DNA of 64,000 nucleotides from a bacterium. Lineage in GTDB: Bacteria > Planctomycetota > UBA1135 > UBA2386. The notes beneath the pieces were generated by a model. It saw only the letters and a list, made by a program, of their open reading frames with translations. It ran no database searches and was not told the DNA's origin. The stretch lies in NCBI GenBank assembly GCA_030432695.1, contig JAUILN010000012.1:288471-352470 (forward strand), written 5' to 3'. This document shows, one piece after another, positions 15,896 through 24,780 of this stretch (its first letter is position 1; every line of letters starts with the position of its first letter). Position numbers and translations under genes: made by a program.

Positions 15896-17491
15896 ATGCT
15901 GCTCTCCCCCATCGCGCGTGCGGCTGGCGTTGCGTTGGCGCTCGCCGCGCTGCTCGCACCGCTCCCCGCCCACGACCCGACCGGCCCCGGCCGTCCCAAC
16001 GTGCTGATCGTGCTGGCCGACGACCTGGGCTTCGCCGACCTCGGCTGCTACGGCAGCGAGATCGCGACGCCGAACCTCGATGCGCTGGCGGCGGACGGCG
16101 TGCGGTTCACGCAGTTCTACAACACCGGGCGCTGCTGGCCGACGCGCGGGGCGTTGATGGCCGGCTACTACGCGCAGCAGATCCGCCGCGACAAGCTGGA
16201 GGGGGTCGAGCCGTCGGGTGGACGCGGGCGGCGGCCGGAGTGGGCGCCGTTGTTGGCGGCGCGGCTCGGGGGTGCCGGCTACCGCTGCTACCACTCGGGC
16301 AAGTGGCACATCGACGGTGAGCCGTTGGCCAACGGCTTCGAGCACAGCTATGTGCTGAACGACCACGACCGTTACTTCAACCCGAAGAACCACGCGGAGG
16401 ACGGAGAGCGACTGCCCGCGGTGCCGAAGGGTGGCGAGCACTACGTGACCTCGGCGATCGCCGACCACGCGATCCGCTGCCTGGCCGAGCATGCGAAGGA
16501 GCACGGCGAGGAGCCGTTCTTCCAGTTCGTCGCGTTCACCAGCCCGCACTTTCCGCTGCACGCGCCGGCTGACGACATCGCAAGGTATGGGGAGCGCTAC
16601 GTGGCAGGGTGGGCGGCGGTGCGGGAGGCCCGGCACGCGCGGCAGTCGGAGCTGGGGCTGTTGCCCGACGTGGTGCTGTCGGCGGTGGAGCGCGATGTGG
16701 GCCCGCCCTACGACTTCCCCGAGGCGCTGAAGAAGCTCGGGCCGAACGAGGTGAACCGGCCGCTGCCCTGGGACGAGTTGACCGCCAGCCAGCAGCGGTT
16801 CCAGGCCGACAAGATGGCGATCCATGCGGCGATGGTCGATCGGATGGACCGCGAGGTCGGGCGGATCGTGGCGCAGTTGCGGGCGATGGACGCGCTGCAG
16901 GACACGCTGATCCTGTTCCTGTCCGACAACGGCGCGAGCGCGGAGATCATGGTGCGCGGCGACGGGCACGATCCGGAGGCGGCGCGCGGGTCGGCGGAGT
17001 CGTATCTCTGTCTCGGGCCGGGGTGGTCGAGCGCCGCGAACACGCCGTTCCGCCGCCACAAGACCTGGGTGCACGAGGGCGGGATCTCGACGCCGCTGAT
17101 CGCGCACTGGCCGGCGAGGATCGACGATGCGGGCGGGCTGCGGCGGACGCCGGGGCACGTGGTCGACATCGTGCCGACGGTGCTGGAGCTGGCGGGCGCG
17201 GAGCCGGTGGCCGGCCTGCCAGGCAGGAGCCTGGTGCCGGCGCTCACCGACGACGAAGCGGTAGAGCGCGACTCGCTGTGGTGGTCGCACGAAGGTCACC
17301 GCGCGCTGCGGCAGGGCGATTGGAAGCTGGTCGCCGCGCGGGGCGATGCGTGGAGCCTCTACGACCTGGCGAGCGATCGGTCGGAGACGAATGATCTCTC
17401 TACGGAGGAACCCGAGCGGGTGGCCGCGATGGCCGCCGAGTGGCAGCGCCAGGAGAACGCCTTCCGTAAGCGGCTGCTGGGCGGAGACTGA
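15896..17491 (+). CDS. Secreted arylsulfatase-type sulfatase
   Basis: 531 aa. The start is at MLLSPIARAAG, which gives a clean signal peptide ending about A-H-D (residue 26). Metal ligands D-D-L-G-F-A-D-L-G lie at 42-50. The sulfatase signature C-W-P-T-R (CxPxR) has Cys80 as the residue to be converted to formylglycine. K-W-H, H-Y-V and D-N-G-A-S motifs follow. A true FGE must act on it. The FGE-fold proteins at the start of the window lack the FGE cysteines and are not candidates. Sulfatases of this type remove sulfate from polysaccharides and are numerous in marine planctomycetes. It ends in front of twin palindromes, facing the PSD1 gene. Confidence 0.93.
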   Translation: MLLSPIARAAGVALALAALLAPLPAHDPTGPGRPNVLIVLADDLGFADLGCYGSEIATPNLDALAADGVRFTQFYNTGRCWPTRGALMAGYYAQQIRRDKLEGVEPSGGRGRRPEWAPLLAARLGGAGYRCYHSGKWHIDGEPLANGFEHSYVLNDHDRYFNPKNHAEDGERLPAVPKGGEHYVTSAIADHAIRCLAEHAKEHGEEPFFQFVAFTSPHFPLHAPADDIARYGERYVAGWAAVREARHARQSELGLLPDVVLSAVERDVGPPYDFPEALKKLGPNEVNRPLPWDELTASQQRFQADKMAIHAAMVDRMDREVGRIVAQLRAMDALQDTLILFLSDNGASAEIMVRGDGHDPEAARGSAESYLCLGPGWSSAANTPFRRHKTWVHEGGISTPLIAHWPARIDDAGGLRRTPGHVVDIVPTVLELAGAEPVAGLPGRSLVPALTDDEAVERDSLWWSHEGHRALRQGDWKLVAARGDAWSLYDLASDRSETNDLSTEEPERVAAMAAEWQRQENAFRKRLLGGD

Positions 17492-17502
17492 CCCACCGCG
17501 CA

Positions 17503-17539
17503 GGGGTTGACAACTCGACCCGGCCGAGTTGTTAACCCC
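17503..17539. terminator. Palindrome 1 of a tandem pair between convergent genes
   Basis: GGGGTTGACAACTCG (17503-17517) pairs with CGAGTTGTTAACCCC (17525-17539) apart from one wobble/mismatch, around a 7-nt loop. It starts 11 bp after the sulfatase stop. It probably serves as a bidirectional terminator. Confidence 0.6.
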
Positions 17540-17574
17540 CACGAAACCGCTGCACACCACCGCGCGGACCAATC

Positions 17575-17624
17575 GAGGAGGGGTTCACAACTCGGCCGGG
17601 TCGAGTTGTTAACCCCCCCTCCTC
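17575..17624. terminator. Palindrome 2 of a tandem pair between convergent genes
   Basis: GAGGAGGGGTTCACAACTCG (17575-17594) faces CGAGTTGTTAACCCCCCCTC and a following CTC (17602-17624), giving a ~20-bp imperfect stem with a 7-nt loop. Its inner arms repeat those of palindrome 1, and the two loops are near reverse complements of each other. It ends 9 bp before the stop of the PSD1 gene on the minus strand. Confidence 0.6.
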
Positions 17625-17632
17625 GTGGGGGG

Positions 17633-20600
17633 TCACTGGCGGGAGACGAACTCGTCGAGGTTGAGGACGAGGTTGGCGACGACGGTCCAGGTGGCGAGGG
17701 TGGCGGGGTCGAGGGACGGGTCGGGGGTGGTGGTGCCGATCGCGATGAGCTGCTGCGCGGAGGTAGGGTCGGCGGCGAAGTGGGCGAGTTGGGAATCGGC
17801 GAGGGCGGTGAGGGCGCGGAGTTCCTCGGCCGACGGCTGGCGCAGGGTGGCGCGCTCGAACATCGCGGTGGCCCAGGTCGCGGGATCACCCTCCTCGCGG
17901 ATCGTCCGCTCGGCCAGGGCGCGCGCGCACTCCACGTACTGCGGGTCGTTCATCAGCAACAGCGCCTGCAGCGGCGTGTTGGTCCGCTCGCGGCGCACCA
18001 CGCAGCTCTCGCGGCTCGGCGCGTCGAGGGTGCTCATCTGCGGCGGCGGCGCGGTGCGCTTGAAGAAGGTGTAGAGGCTGCGGCGGTGGGTCTTCGCGGG
18101 GTCGGTGTCGCCGCGGAAGGTGTCGGTGTTGGAGCCGACGTAGGCGACCGCCTTCCACAGGCCGTCGGGTTGCGGCGGCTTCACCGGCGGGCCGCCGATC
18201 TGGTCGACCAGCAGGCCCGAGACGAACAGCGCCTGGTCGCGGAGCACCTCGGCGTCGAGGCGGTGGCGGCTGCCGCGGGCCAACAGCCGGTTGCGCGGGT
18301 CGCGGCGGAACATCTCGGGCGCCGCGTCGGAGGCCTGGCGGTAGGTCGACGAGGTGACCATCGCGCGCATCAGCTCGCGGACGCTCCAGCCGGAGTCGAC
18401 GAACCGGCGCGCCAGCCAGTCGAGCAGCTCGGGGTGGCTCGGCGGCTCGCCCTGGCTGCCGAAGTCCTCGGCGGTCTTCACCAGGCCGATCCCGAAGACC
18501 TGCTGCCAGAAGCGGTTCACCGCGACGCGTGCGGTCAGCGGGTGCTCGGGGTCGACGAGCCAACGCGCCAGGCCGAGACGATCACGCGGCAGGTCGCCGG
18601 CCATCGGTGGCAGCCAGCTCGGCGTGGCGCGCGTGACGACGTCGCCCTTCTGGTCGTACTCCCCCCGCCGCAGCACGTGCGCCGCCTCCGGCTCGGCCTT
18701 CTCCTTCCAGACCAGCGAGGTCGGGATCGCGGCGTCGATGCGCTGGCGCTGCTCGCGGAGCTGCGCGAGTTCGGCCTCCAGCGGCTGGAAGATCGGCTGT
18801 GAGTCGACGTGGACGTAGCGCAGGAAGTGGTCTCGCAGCAGCTTCGCCTGCGCGGGACTCCGATCCGCGGCGGCTGCCGCCTCGCGCAGACCCTTGGCCA
18901 GACCCTGGTCGGCCGCGGCGCGCGCGATCCACGCCTCCAGCGAGTGCAGGTGGCGCTGGTCGTTGCTGCCCCAGGTGCGCACGCCGGCCGCGTCCCACCA
19001 CACGGTGCCGCCGGTCTGCGTGAAGGCCCAGCCGTTGAGGACCGCACCGGGGCTCAGCCCCACGTCCTCGATCGCCACCTCCAACCGCACCCATTCTCCG
19101 GTCGCCGGCAGATCGCCCGCGACGAAGTCGGCACCGTTGGCAGCGCCCGCGCCGTGACAGGCCGCACCCCAACGCGCGCGGTGGTTCCAGTTGCCGTCGT
19201 TGAACTGCAACTGGATGCCCTGCGGCGGGTCCTTCGGATCGAGCCAGACGTGCGCGAACAGCCGGTCGCCGGCATGCACCACCAGCGTGTCGGTCGCCTC
19301 GGTGAAGAAGTCCTGGTTGAGTCCACCCCCACCGCTGCGGCGCAGTGCCAGCGCGCCGGCGAAGGCCGTTGCGGGCTCCGCGCCGCCGGCTGGCGCACGC
19401 AGGTCCCAGGTCTTGCCGTCGCCCTGCCGCCGCGCGCCCACTGGCGTGTCGTCGTCGATCCACACGCGCTCCACCGGCTGCTGCGGAGTCGCGGTGCGCA
19501 GACCGGCCGCGTCCCAGACCGCCTTGCCGCCGTGCTGGGTGAAGGCGATGCTGTGGACGACGGAGCCAGCGGAAAGGCCGACCTCGGCGATAGGAACCTC
19601 GAGCCGGACCCAGCGGCCCGTCGCCGGAAGTGCGCCGAGTCGTCGCCGCGAAGCCGTCTCGCCATCACCCCATTGGATGAGGTCTTCGCCCCAGAAGGCA
19701 CGGTGCTCCCACGACGGGACGGCGTCGGAGAGCCACTGCAGCATGATCTCCCGCGGCGGGTCGGTCGGATCGATCCAGACATGCGCGAACAGCTCGTCGC
19801 CGGCGCCGACGCGCAGCTTGCTCGCCCCCAAGTCCAGGAAGTGTTGGTGCAGGCCCTCGCCCGCGCGTCGCATCGCCCGCTCGCCCGAGAACACCGGCTG
19901 GGAGACCCACTCGAAGGGAGAATCGACGAAGCGGTTCCCCTCCGGCGCGTCGTCGTCGACCCACACGAAGTCCGCGGCGGGCAGCGCCTCCGGCGCCGGC
20001 GGCTCCGCGTAGTCGATCTCGGCCAGCGCCGCAGCGATCCGTTCCTTCGCGCCCTCGAGCTTCGCGTCGACCTCCGCCAGGCGGCGTCGGTCCTCGTCGC
20101 TCGGCACCTTCACCACCGGCGCGTGGTCCTTGGCGTTCTGGTCCATCGCCGGCCCGTCGATGGAGTTGAAGAACGCGAACAGCGAGTAGTAGTCGCGCTG
20201 CGTCAGGGGATCGAACTTGTGGTCGTGGCAGACCGCGCAGCCGGCGGTCAGGCCGAGGAACACGGTGCCGAAGGTGTCGGTGCGGTCGACCACGTTGCGG
20301 ACGTGGACCTCCTCGACGATCGAGCCACCCTCGCTGGTCGAGACGTTGCAGCGCAGGAAGCCGGTGGCGATGCGGTCCTCGAGGGTCGCGTCGGGCAGCA
20401 GGTCGCCGGCGAGCTGACGGATCGCGAACTGGTCGTAGGGCAGGTCGTTCGCGAAGGCGTCGATCACCCAGTCGCGGTAGGGCCAGGCCTCGCGGTAGTT
20501 GTCGAGGTGCAGGCCGTGGGTGTCGCCGTAGCGCGCGACGTCGAGCCACTGCCGCGCCATGTGCTCGGCGTAGCGCGGCGAGCCGAGCAGCCGGTCGACG

Positions 20601-21220
20601 AGCTGCTCGTAGCGATCGGGTGCCGTGTCGGCGAGGAAGGCGCGCACGTCTTCGGGGCTCGGCGGCAGGCCGGTGAGGTCCAGGAAGACGCGCCGCACCA
20701 ACGTCGCCGGATCGGCCTCGGCAGACGGCGTGAGCTCGTCGTCGGCCAGCCGCGCCGCGACGAACCGGTCGATCGGATTCCTTGCCCACTTCCCCGCGAC
20801 CTGCGGCACCACCACCTCGCCGGGCAGCGACCGGAACGCCCAGTGCTCGTCCCAGGGAGCGCCCGCGTCGACCCACGCGACCAGCGTCTGGCGCTGCGCG
20901 TCGGTGAGTTCGTGGCCCGACTCGGCGGGCGGCATCCGCTCCTCGGGATCCTGGTGCAGGATGCGTCGCACCAACTCGCTCGCCTCCAGGTCACCCGGCA
21001 CCACCACCGTCAGCAGGCCGTCGTGCTGGTCGAGGCGGAGGTCGGCCTTGCGGGTCGCCGCGTCAGGGCCGTGGCAGGCGAAGCAGTTGTCCGAGAGGAT
21101 CGGCCGCACCTCGCGCGCGAAGTCGGGTCCACCGACCGGTTGCTGGGTGGGCAGGACCGAGGCGACGATCAAGACCGCGGCGAAGCGGACGGCGACGAGA
21201 GGAGCGACCTGCGGTATCAC
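17633..21220 (-). CDS. PSD1-type planctomycete cytochrome c protein (DUF1549/DUF1553) with two inserted beta domains
   Basis: 1195 aa with a signal peptide (residues 1-25). A PSC1-type heme site C-F-A-C-H at 46-50 is followed by A-T-R-K-A-D-L-R-L-D. DUF1549 runs from ~130 to 370 (L-D-L-T-G-L-P-P, R-Y-G-D-T-H-G, C-N-V-S-T-S-E-G-G, C-A-V-C-H-D-H-K-F-D-P). Two related beta-rich inserts lie at ~430-590 and ~595-760. DUF1553 runs from ~890 to 1150 (R-V-A-V-N-R-F-W-Q, N-T-P-L-Q-A-L-L-L-M-N-D). The inserts share W-V/I-D-D-D-x-P, F-A-H-V-W-x-D-P-x-D-P-P and W-V-R-L-E-V and look like a duplicated carbohydrate-binding-type sandwich. The protein should be periplasmic or surface-exposed. The family is almost confined to Planctomycetota and relatives; its reaction is unknown, though linkage to sulfatases suggests polysaccharide use. 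Confidence 0.92.
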   Translation of the reverse strand: MIPQVAPLVAVRFAAVLIVASVLPTQQPVGGPDFAREVRPILSDNCFACHGPDAATRKADLRLDQHDGLLTVVVPGDLEASELVRRILHQDPEERMPPAESGHELTDAQRQTLVAWVDAGAPWDEHWAFRSLPGEVVVPQVAGKWARNPIDRFVAARLADDELTPSAEADPATLVRRVFLDLTGLPPSPEDVRAFLADTAPDRYEQLVDRLLGSPRYAEHMARQWLDVARYGDTHGLHLDNYREAWPYRDWVIDAFANDLPYDQFAIRQLAGDLLPDATLEDRIATGFLRCNVSTSEGGSIVEEVHVRNVVDRTDTFGTVFLGLTAGCAVCHDHKFDPLTQRDYYSLFAFFNSIDGPAMDQNAKDHAPVVKVPSDEDRRRLAEVDAKLEGAKERIAAALAEIDYAEPPAPEALPAADFVWVDDDAPEGNRFVDSPFEWVSQPVFSGERAMRRAGEGLHQHFLDLGASKLRVGAGDELFAHVWIDPTDPPREIMLQWLSDAVPSWEHRAFWGEDLIQWGDGETASRRRLGALPATGRWVRLEVPIAEVGLSAGSVVHSIAFTQHGGKAVWDAAGLRTATPQQPVERVWIDDDTPVGARRQGDGKTWDLRAPAGGAEPATAFAGALALRRSGGGGLNQDFFTEATDTLVVHAGDRLFAHVWLDPKDPPQGIQLQFNDGNWNHRARWGAACHGAGAANGADFVAGDLPATGEWVRLEVAIEDVGLSPGAVLNGWAFTQTGGTVWWDAAGVRTWGSNDQRHLHSLEAWIARAAADQGLAKGLREAAAAADRSPAQAKLLRDHFLRYVHVDSQPIFQPLEAELAQLREQRQRIDAAIPTSLVWKEKAEPEAAHVLRRGEYDQKGDVVTRATPSWLPPMAGDLPRDRLGLARWLVDPEHPLTARVAVNRFWQQVFGIGLVKTAEDFGSQGEPPSHPELLDWLARRFVDSGWSVRELMRAMVTSSTYRQASDAAPEMFRRDPRNRLLARGSRHRLDAEVLRDQALFVSGLLVDQIGGPPVKPPQPDGLWKAVAYVGSNTDTFRGDTDPAKTHRRSLYTFFKRTAPPPQMSTLDAPSRESCVVRRERTNTPLQALLLMNDPQYVECARALAERTIREEGDPATWATAMFERATLRQPSAEELRALTALADSQLAHFAADPTSAQQLIAIGTTTPDPSLDPATLATWTVVANLVLNLDEFVSRQ

Positions 21221-21232
21221 GCGGACGATTGT

Positions 21233-21268
21233 CCCGGACTGCGGTGCGAAGGGAAGCCGCAGTCGGGG
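21233..21268 (-). terminator. Strong stem-loop between hydrolase and PSD1 genes
   Basis: CCCGGACTGCGG (21233-21244) and CCGCAGTCGGGG (21257-21268) pair at 11 of 12 positions around a 12-nt loop. It lies 22 bp after the hydrolase stop and 13 bp before the PSD1 start, both on the minus strand. It would terminate the upstream unit, or sit in the PSD1 promoter/leader region. No T-tract is present. Confidence 0.55.
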
Positions 21269-21289
21269 CCGTCTCCCAAGGTGCCCCGA

Positions 21290-22132
21290 TCAGTCGCCGA
21301 GCGCGCACCCCAGGAAGTCCACGATCCGCGTCTCGAACGCCGCACCCAGCGCCTTCCACGGCGTGAAGTGATCCGCGACCTCGACTTCCCAGAACTCCTT
21401 CGGTTGGCTCGCCGCCTCGAACAGCGCCCGCCCGAGCCGCACCGGCACGATGGGATCCCCGGTCCCGTGGATCACCAGCAGCGGCCGCGGCGCGAGGCTC
21501 CCGACCACCGACTCCGGGTCACAACCCAGGGCGATCACGCTCGGCACCAGCGGCGTGAGCCAGGGCGCCGAAGCCCGTGCTGCGGCGCGGAAGCTCGGGA
21601 ACGTCGACTCGGCGACCACCGCCCGGACCGCGGGCCGCTGCGCCGCCGCGACCACCGCGATCGCCCCACCGAGGCTGTGGCCGAACGCCAGCGTGCGGTC
21701 GGGCTCCTCCCGCAACGCCAGATCGAGGGCCGCCACCGCGTCGGCGACCAGACCCGCACGCGTCGGCTCCCCCTCGCTCCGCCCGTAGCCACGGTAGTCG
21801 AACACCAGCACGTCGAAGCCGTGCGCCGGCAACCAGCCGACGTAGCGCGCGTGCAGCGTGATGTTGGCGGCGTTGCCGTGGCAGTAGACCACGACTCCGC
21901 GGCGCGGGCCGGCGGCGCGCAGCCACCAGCCGTGCAGCCGCGGGCCGTCGGGCGCGGCAAAGCGAACGTCCTGCGGTTCCACCGGCAGCGCTGCGGCGAT
22001 GCCGTGGTCGAGGCGGTCGGGCCAGAAGAACAGGCCCTCGGCGACGCACCACAGCACCAGCCAACCGACGGCGGCCAGCGTGAGCGCCAGCACCCCGACC
22101 ACACGGAGCCGTCGTCGAAGTTCAGTCCTCAC
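21290..22132 (-). CDS. Membrane-anchored alpha/beta hydrolase
   Basis: 280 aa. An N-terminal transmembrane anchor covers residues ~9-32. The alpha/beta hydrolase core has an oxyanion strand V-V-Y-C-H-G-N-A-A-N, then V-F-D-Y-R-G-Y-G-R-S-E-G. The nucleophile elbow is G-H-S-L-G-G (~150), the acid is in I-H-G-T-G-D-P-I-V-P (~225), and the His is in V-A-D-H-F-T (~253). This is the BEM46/YfhR-type arrangement of serine hydrolases; the substrate is unknown. The start overlaps the end of the DUF1579 gene by 11 bp, so the two are translationally coupled. Confidence 0.88.
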   Translation of the reverse strand: MRTELRRRLRVVGVLALTLAAVGWLVLWCVAEGLFFWPDRLDHGIAAALPVEPQDVRFAAPDGPRLHGWWLRAAGPRRGVVVYCHGNAANITLHARYVGWLPAHGFDVLVFDYRGYGRSEGEPTRAGLVADAVAALDLALREEPDRTLAFGHSLGGAIAVVAAAQRPAVRAVVAESTFPSFRAAARASAPWLTPLVPSVIALGCDPESVVGSLAPRPLLVIHGTGDPIVPVRLGRALFEAASQPKEFWEVEVADHFTPWKALGAAFETRIVDFLGCALGD

Positions 22133-23174
22133 GCGGCGAGTAGCTCATCTCGAAGTTCTGCTTCGGCGCCTCGGCGCCACTGCACGCGTGCGCCGTCATG
22201 CCGACGATACGCGCGTCGTCGAAGGTGGTCACCGAGCGGCTGGCCATCGGCACGCCCATGTAGCGCATCGCCGAGATGCCGATCATCTGGTTGGGGTTGT
22301 CACCGTCCCACACGAGCTGCGCCGTGCTGACCTCGCCCATGTTCGAGAACATCACCACCTCGTAGGCCGACGCCCGTGCGTTCCAGGTGATGAAGCTCCA
22401 GCCGGTCCAGGGCGGCAGGCCACCGACATGGCCGTGCGCGACCGCGGTGAGCACGTGCCCCCCGAAGCCGTACTCGAAGATCTCGGTCCCGGTCACGTCG
22501 AGCTTCCCCATCCCCGGAAAGTCGAACCAACCCTCGGTCCGCCAGTCGCCGACCATGCGCTTCAGCTTGCGCATCTCGTTCGGCACCATGCTGCCGATGA
22601 ACGCGGTCTGCTTGGCGAAGGTCGGCGCCTCGTCGACGCGCAGGTAGTCGCCCTGCACCGTCACCTCGAAGGGCCCCGCCCCCACCGCGGTCTCGACGGT
22701 CAGCGACCACACGTCGTCGCTCTCGATGCGGTGGATGGTCCGCGTCACCGCCGGCTTGCCGTCCTTCGGAAAGCTGTTGGTGGCGATCAGGGTGTCGTCG
22801 TCGACCCATTGCATGGTCTCGAAGCCCTGGTGGTCGCCGTTGCTGCCGACCCCGAACGAGACGTAACGACGGTGCTCCGCGTCCCACCCCATCATCGTGC
22901 GGAACTGCAGCGGCATCGGCGCGCCGAGTTCGACATCGATGTCGCTGCGACCCTCGAGGAAGAAGCCGTCGAGCACCGCGCGCGACTCGCTCTTCGCGGT
23001 CCAGGCGATCTCACCGAAGCCGGGTGCCACCGCGGTGCCCTGGGCCTTCCAGTGGCCGACGAAGTACTGCAGCCGCTCCATCTCCTCGCCGGGCTTCGGC
23101 GCAGGCTGGTCCTGAGAGCAGGTGAACGGGGCCGCGAGGGCGGCGGTGAGCGACACGAGTACGAGACGACGCAT
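22122..23174 (-). CDS. DUF1579-like exported protein
   Basis: 350 aa from MRRLVLVSLTAALAAP, a signal peptide. The Cys of P-F-T-C-S could be lipidated, though the -3 residue is not the usual Leu. The body contains two copies of a lipocalin-like unit: L-Q-Y-F-V-G-H-W-K-A-Q-G near residue 35 and M-V-G-D-W-R-T-E-G near 195, the second with F-I-T-W-N. This matches the DUF1579 family, here as a tandem or extended form. The ligand is unknown. It is the first gene of a two-gene unit with the hydrolase and is divergent from the SDR gene (79 bp between starts). Confidence 0.75.
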   Translation of the reverse strand: MRRLVLVSLTAALAAPFTCSQDQPAPKPGEEMERLQYFVGHWKAQGTAVAPGFGEIAWTAKSESRAVLDGFFLEGRSDIDVELGAPMPLQFRTMMGWDAEHRRYVSFGVGSNGDHQGFETMQWVDDDTLIATNSFPKDGKPAVTRTIHRIESDDVWSLTVETAVGAGPFEVTVQGDYLRVDEAPTFAKQTAFIGSMVPNEMRKLKRMVGDWRTEGWFDFPGMGKLDVTGTEIFEYGFGGHVLTAVAHGHVGGLPPWTGWSFITWNARASAYEVVMFSNMGEVSTAQLVWDGDNPNQMIGISAMRYMGVPMASRSVTTFDDARIVGMTAHACSGAEAPKQNFEMSYSPRED

Positions 23175-23253
23175 GAGGCCGGTCAGTGTGGCGGTTCGAG
23201 ACCTCCGCGGAAACCTCGCATCGGGTCGGACGGCCTCGGCGAATGCGGGCGAC

Positions 23254-24780
23254 ATGCCCGACCCAGCCCGCCCCCGCGCCCCGGTCCTGGTCACCGGCGC
23301 CACCGGCTACGTCGGCGGGCGGCTGGTCCCGCGCCTCCTGGAGGCCGGCCACCGCGTGCGCTGCCTGGTGCGCAGCCCGCGCAAGCTCGAGTCCCGCCCC
23401 TGGGCCGACGACCCCGCGGTGGAGATCGTCACCGGCGACCTGCAGGACCCCGCCGCAGTCCGCGCGGCGCTCGACGGCTGCCGCGCCGCCTACTACCTGG
23501 TGCACTCGATGGTCACCGCGGGTGCCGACTACGCGGCCCGCGACCGGCAACTGGCGCGCGCGTTCGCCACCGCCGCCGAGGAGGCAGGCCTCGAACGCAT
23601 CGTCTACCTCGGCGGCCTCGGCGAGACCGGTGCCAACCTCTCCGAGCACCTGTCGTCGCGCCGGGAAGTCGAAGAGGCACTCGACTCGGGCAGGGTGCCC
23701 ACCACCGTGTTCCGCGCCGCGATGATCGTCGGCTCGGGCTCGGCGTCGTTCGAGATCCTGCGCTACCTGGTCGAACGCCTGCCCGTGATGATCACGCCGC
23801 GCTGGGTCCGGACGCGCTGCCAGCCAGTGGCGATCCGCGACGTGCTGCGCGTGCTGGTCGAGTGCCTCCAACAGCCGAAGACCGCCGGCCGGACCTTCGA
23901 ACTCGGCGGCCCCGACGTGCTGACCTACCTCGACCTGATCCAGCTCACGGCAGAGATCCGCGGTCTGCCCCGACGCCTGGTGATCCCGGTGCCGGTGCTG
24001 ACTCCCAAGCTCAGCGCGCTGTGGATCCACCTGGTGACCCCCATCGACGCGCGCCTCGCCCGCCCGCTCACCGAGGGACTCCGCAACGAGGTGGTCTGCG
24101 CCGAGGCGACCGTGCACGAGCTGCTGCCCGGCCCGCGGACTTCGATCCGCGACGCGATCCGTCTGGCCCACGACCGGATCGCGGAGCACCACGTCGAGAC
24201 CCGCTGGTCGGACGCCGGCGCGATGCCCGGCGATCCGGACTGGGCCGGCGGCAAGACCTTCGTCGACCCGCGCGAGATCACCATCGAAGCGCCGCCGTCC
24301 GCGGTGTTCGCCGCGGTGTGCCGGGTCGGCGGAGGCCACGGCTGGTACGCGGGCGACTGGCTGTGGCGGCTGCGTGGCTGGATGGACCGACTGGTAGGCG
24401 GTCCCGGGCTACGCCGCGGCCGCCGCGATCCGGAGCAGGTCGGCTGGGGCGAGGCGCTCGACTTCTGGCGCGTCACCGACGTGGTCCCCGACCGTCGCCT
24501 CGAACTCCGCGCCGAGATGAAGCTGCCCGGTACCGCAACGCTCGAGTTCGAGATCGAGCCGGTGGCAGATGGCGCACGACTTCGACAGACCGCGCGCTTC
24601 AAGCCGAAGGGGCTGAGTGGGCTGGTCTACTGGTACACGGTCCTCCCGCTGCACGGCTTCGTGTTCCGCGGCATGCTACGCGGCATCGACCGCGCCGCCC
24701 GACACCTCGTCAGGCTCTCGCCGCCGGCATCGGAACGGAGTTCGGAGCTGGGCGCGGAGCGGGAGCCAGGGCGAGCCTGA
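23254..24780 (+). CDS. NAD(P)-binding SDR/epimerase fused to DUF2867 (SRPBCC) domain
   Basis: 508 aa. The start at MPDPARPRAPVL gives the nucleotide-binding motif V-T-G-A-T-G-Y-V-G-G close to the N-terminus (residues ~12-21). An atypical extended SDR domain runs to ~300 with Y-Y-L-V-H-S-M and Q-P-V-A-I-R-D-V. The C-terminal ~190 residues form the DUF2867 part, with P-P-S-A-V-F-A-A, G-G-H-G-W-Y-A-G-D-W-L-W and R-L-R-Q-T-A-R-F-K-P. This two-domain architecture is common in actinobacteria and planctomycetes; the substrate is not known. Its last 71 bp overlap the end of the convergent histidine-kinase gene, an unusually long 3' overlap that may give antisense coupling. Confidence 0.88.
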   Translation: MPDPARPRAPVLVTGATGYVGGRLVPRLLEAGHRVRCLVRSPRKLESRPWADDPAVEIVTGDLQDPAAVRAALDGCRAAYYLVHSMVTAGADYAARDRQLARAFATAAEEAGLERIVYLGGLGETGANLSEHLSSRREVEEALDSGRVPTTVFRAAMIVGSGSASFEILRYLVERLPVMITPRWVRTRCQPVAIRDVLRVLVECLQQPKTAGRTFELGGPDVLTYLDLIQLTAEIRGLPRRLVIPVPVLTPKLSALWIHLVTPIDARLARPLTEGLRNEVVCAEATVHELLPGPRTSIRDAIRLAHDRIAEHHVETRWSDAGAMPGDPDWAGGKTFVDPREITIEAPPSAVFAAVCRVGGGHGWYAGDWLWRLRGWMDRLVGGPGLRRGRRDPEQVGWGEALDFWRVTDVVPDRRLELRAEMKLPGTATLEFEIEPVADGARLRQTARFKPKGLSGLVYWYTVLPLHGFVFRGMLRGIDRAARHLVRLSPPASERSSELGAEREPGRA

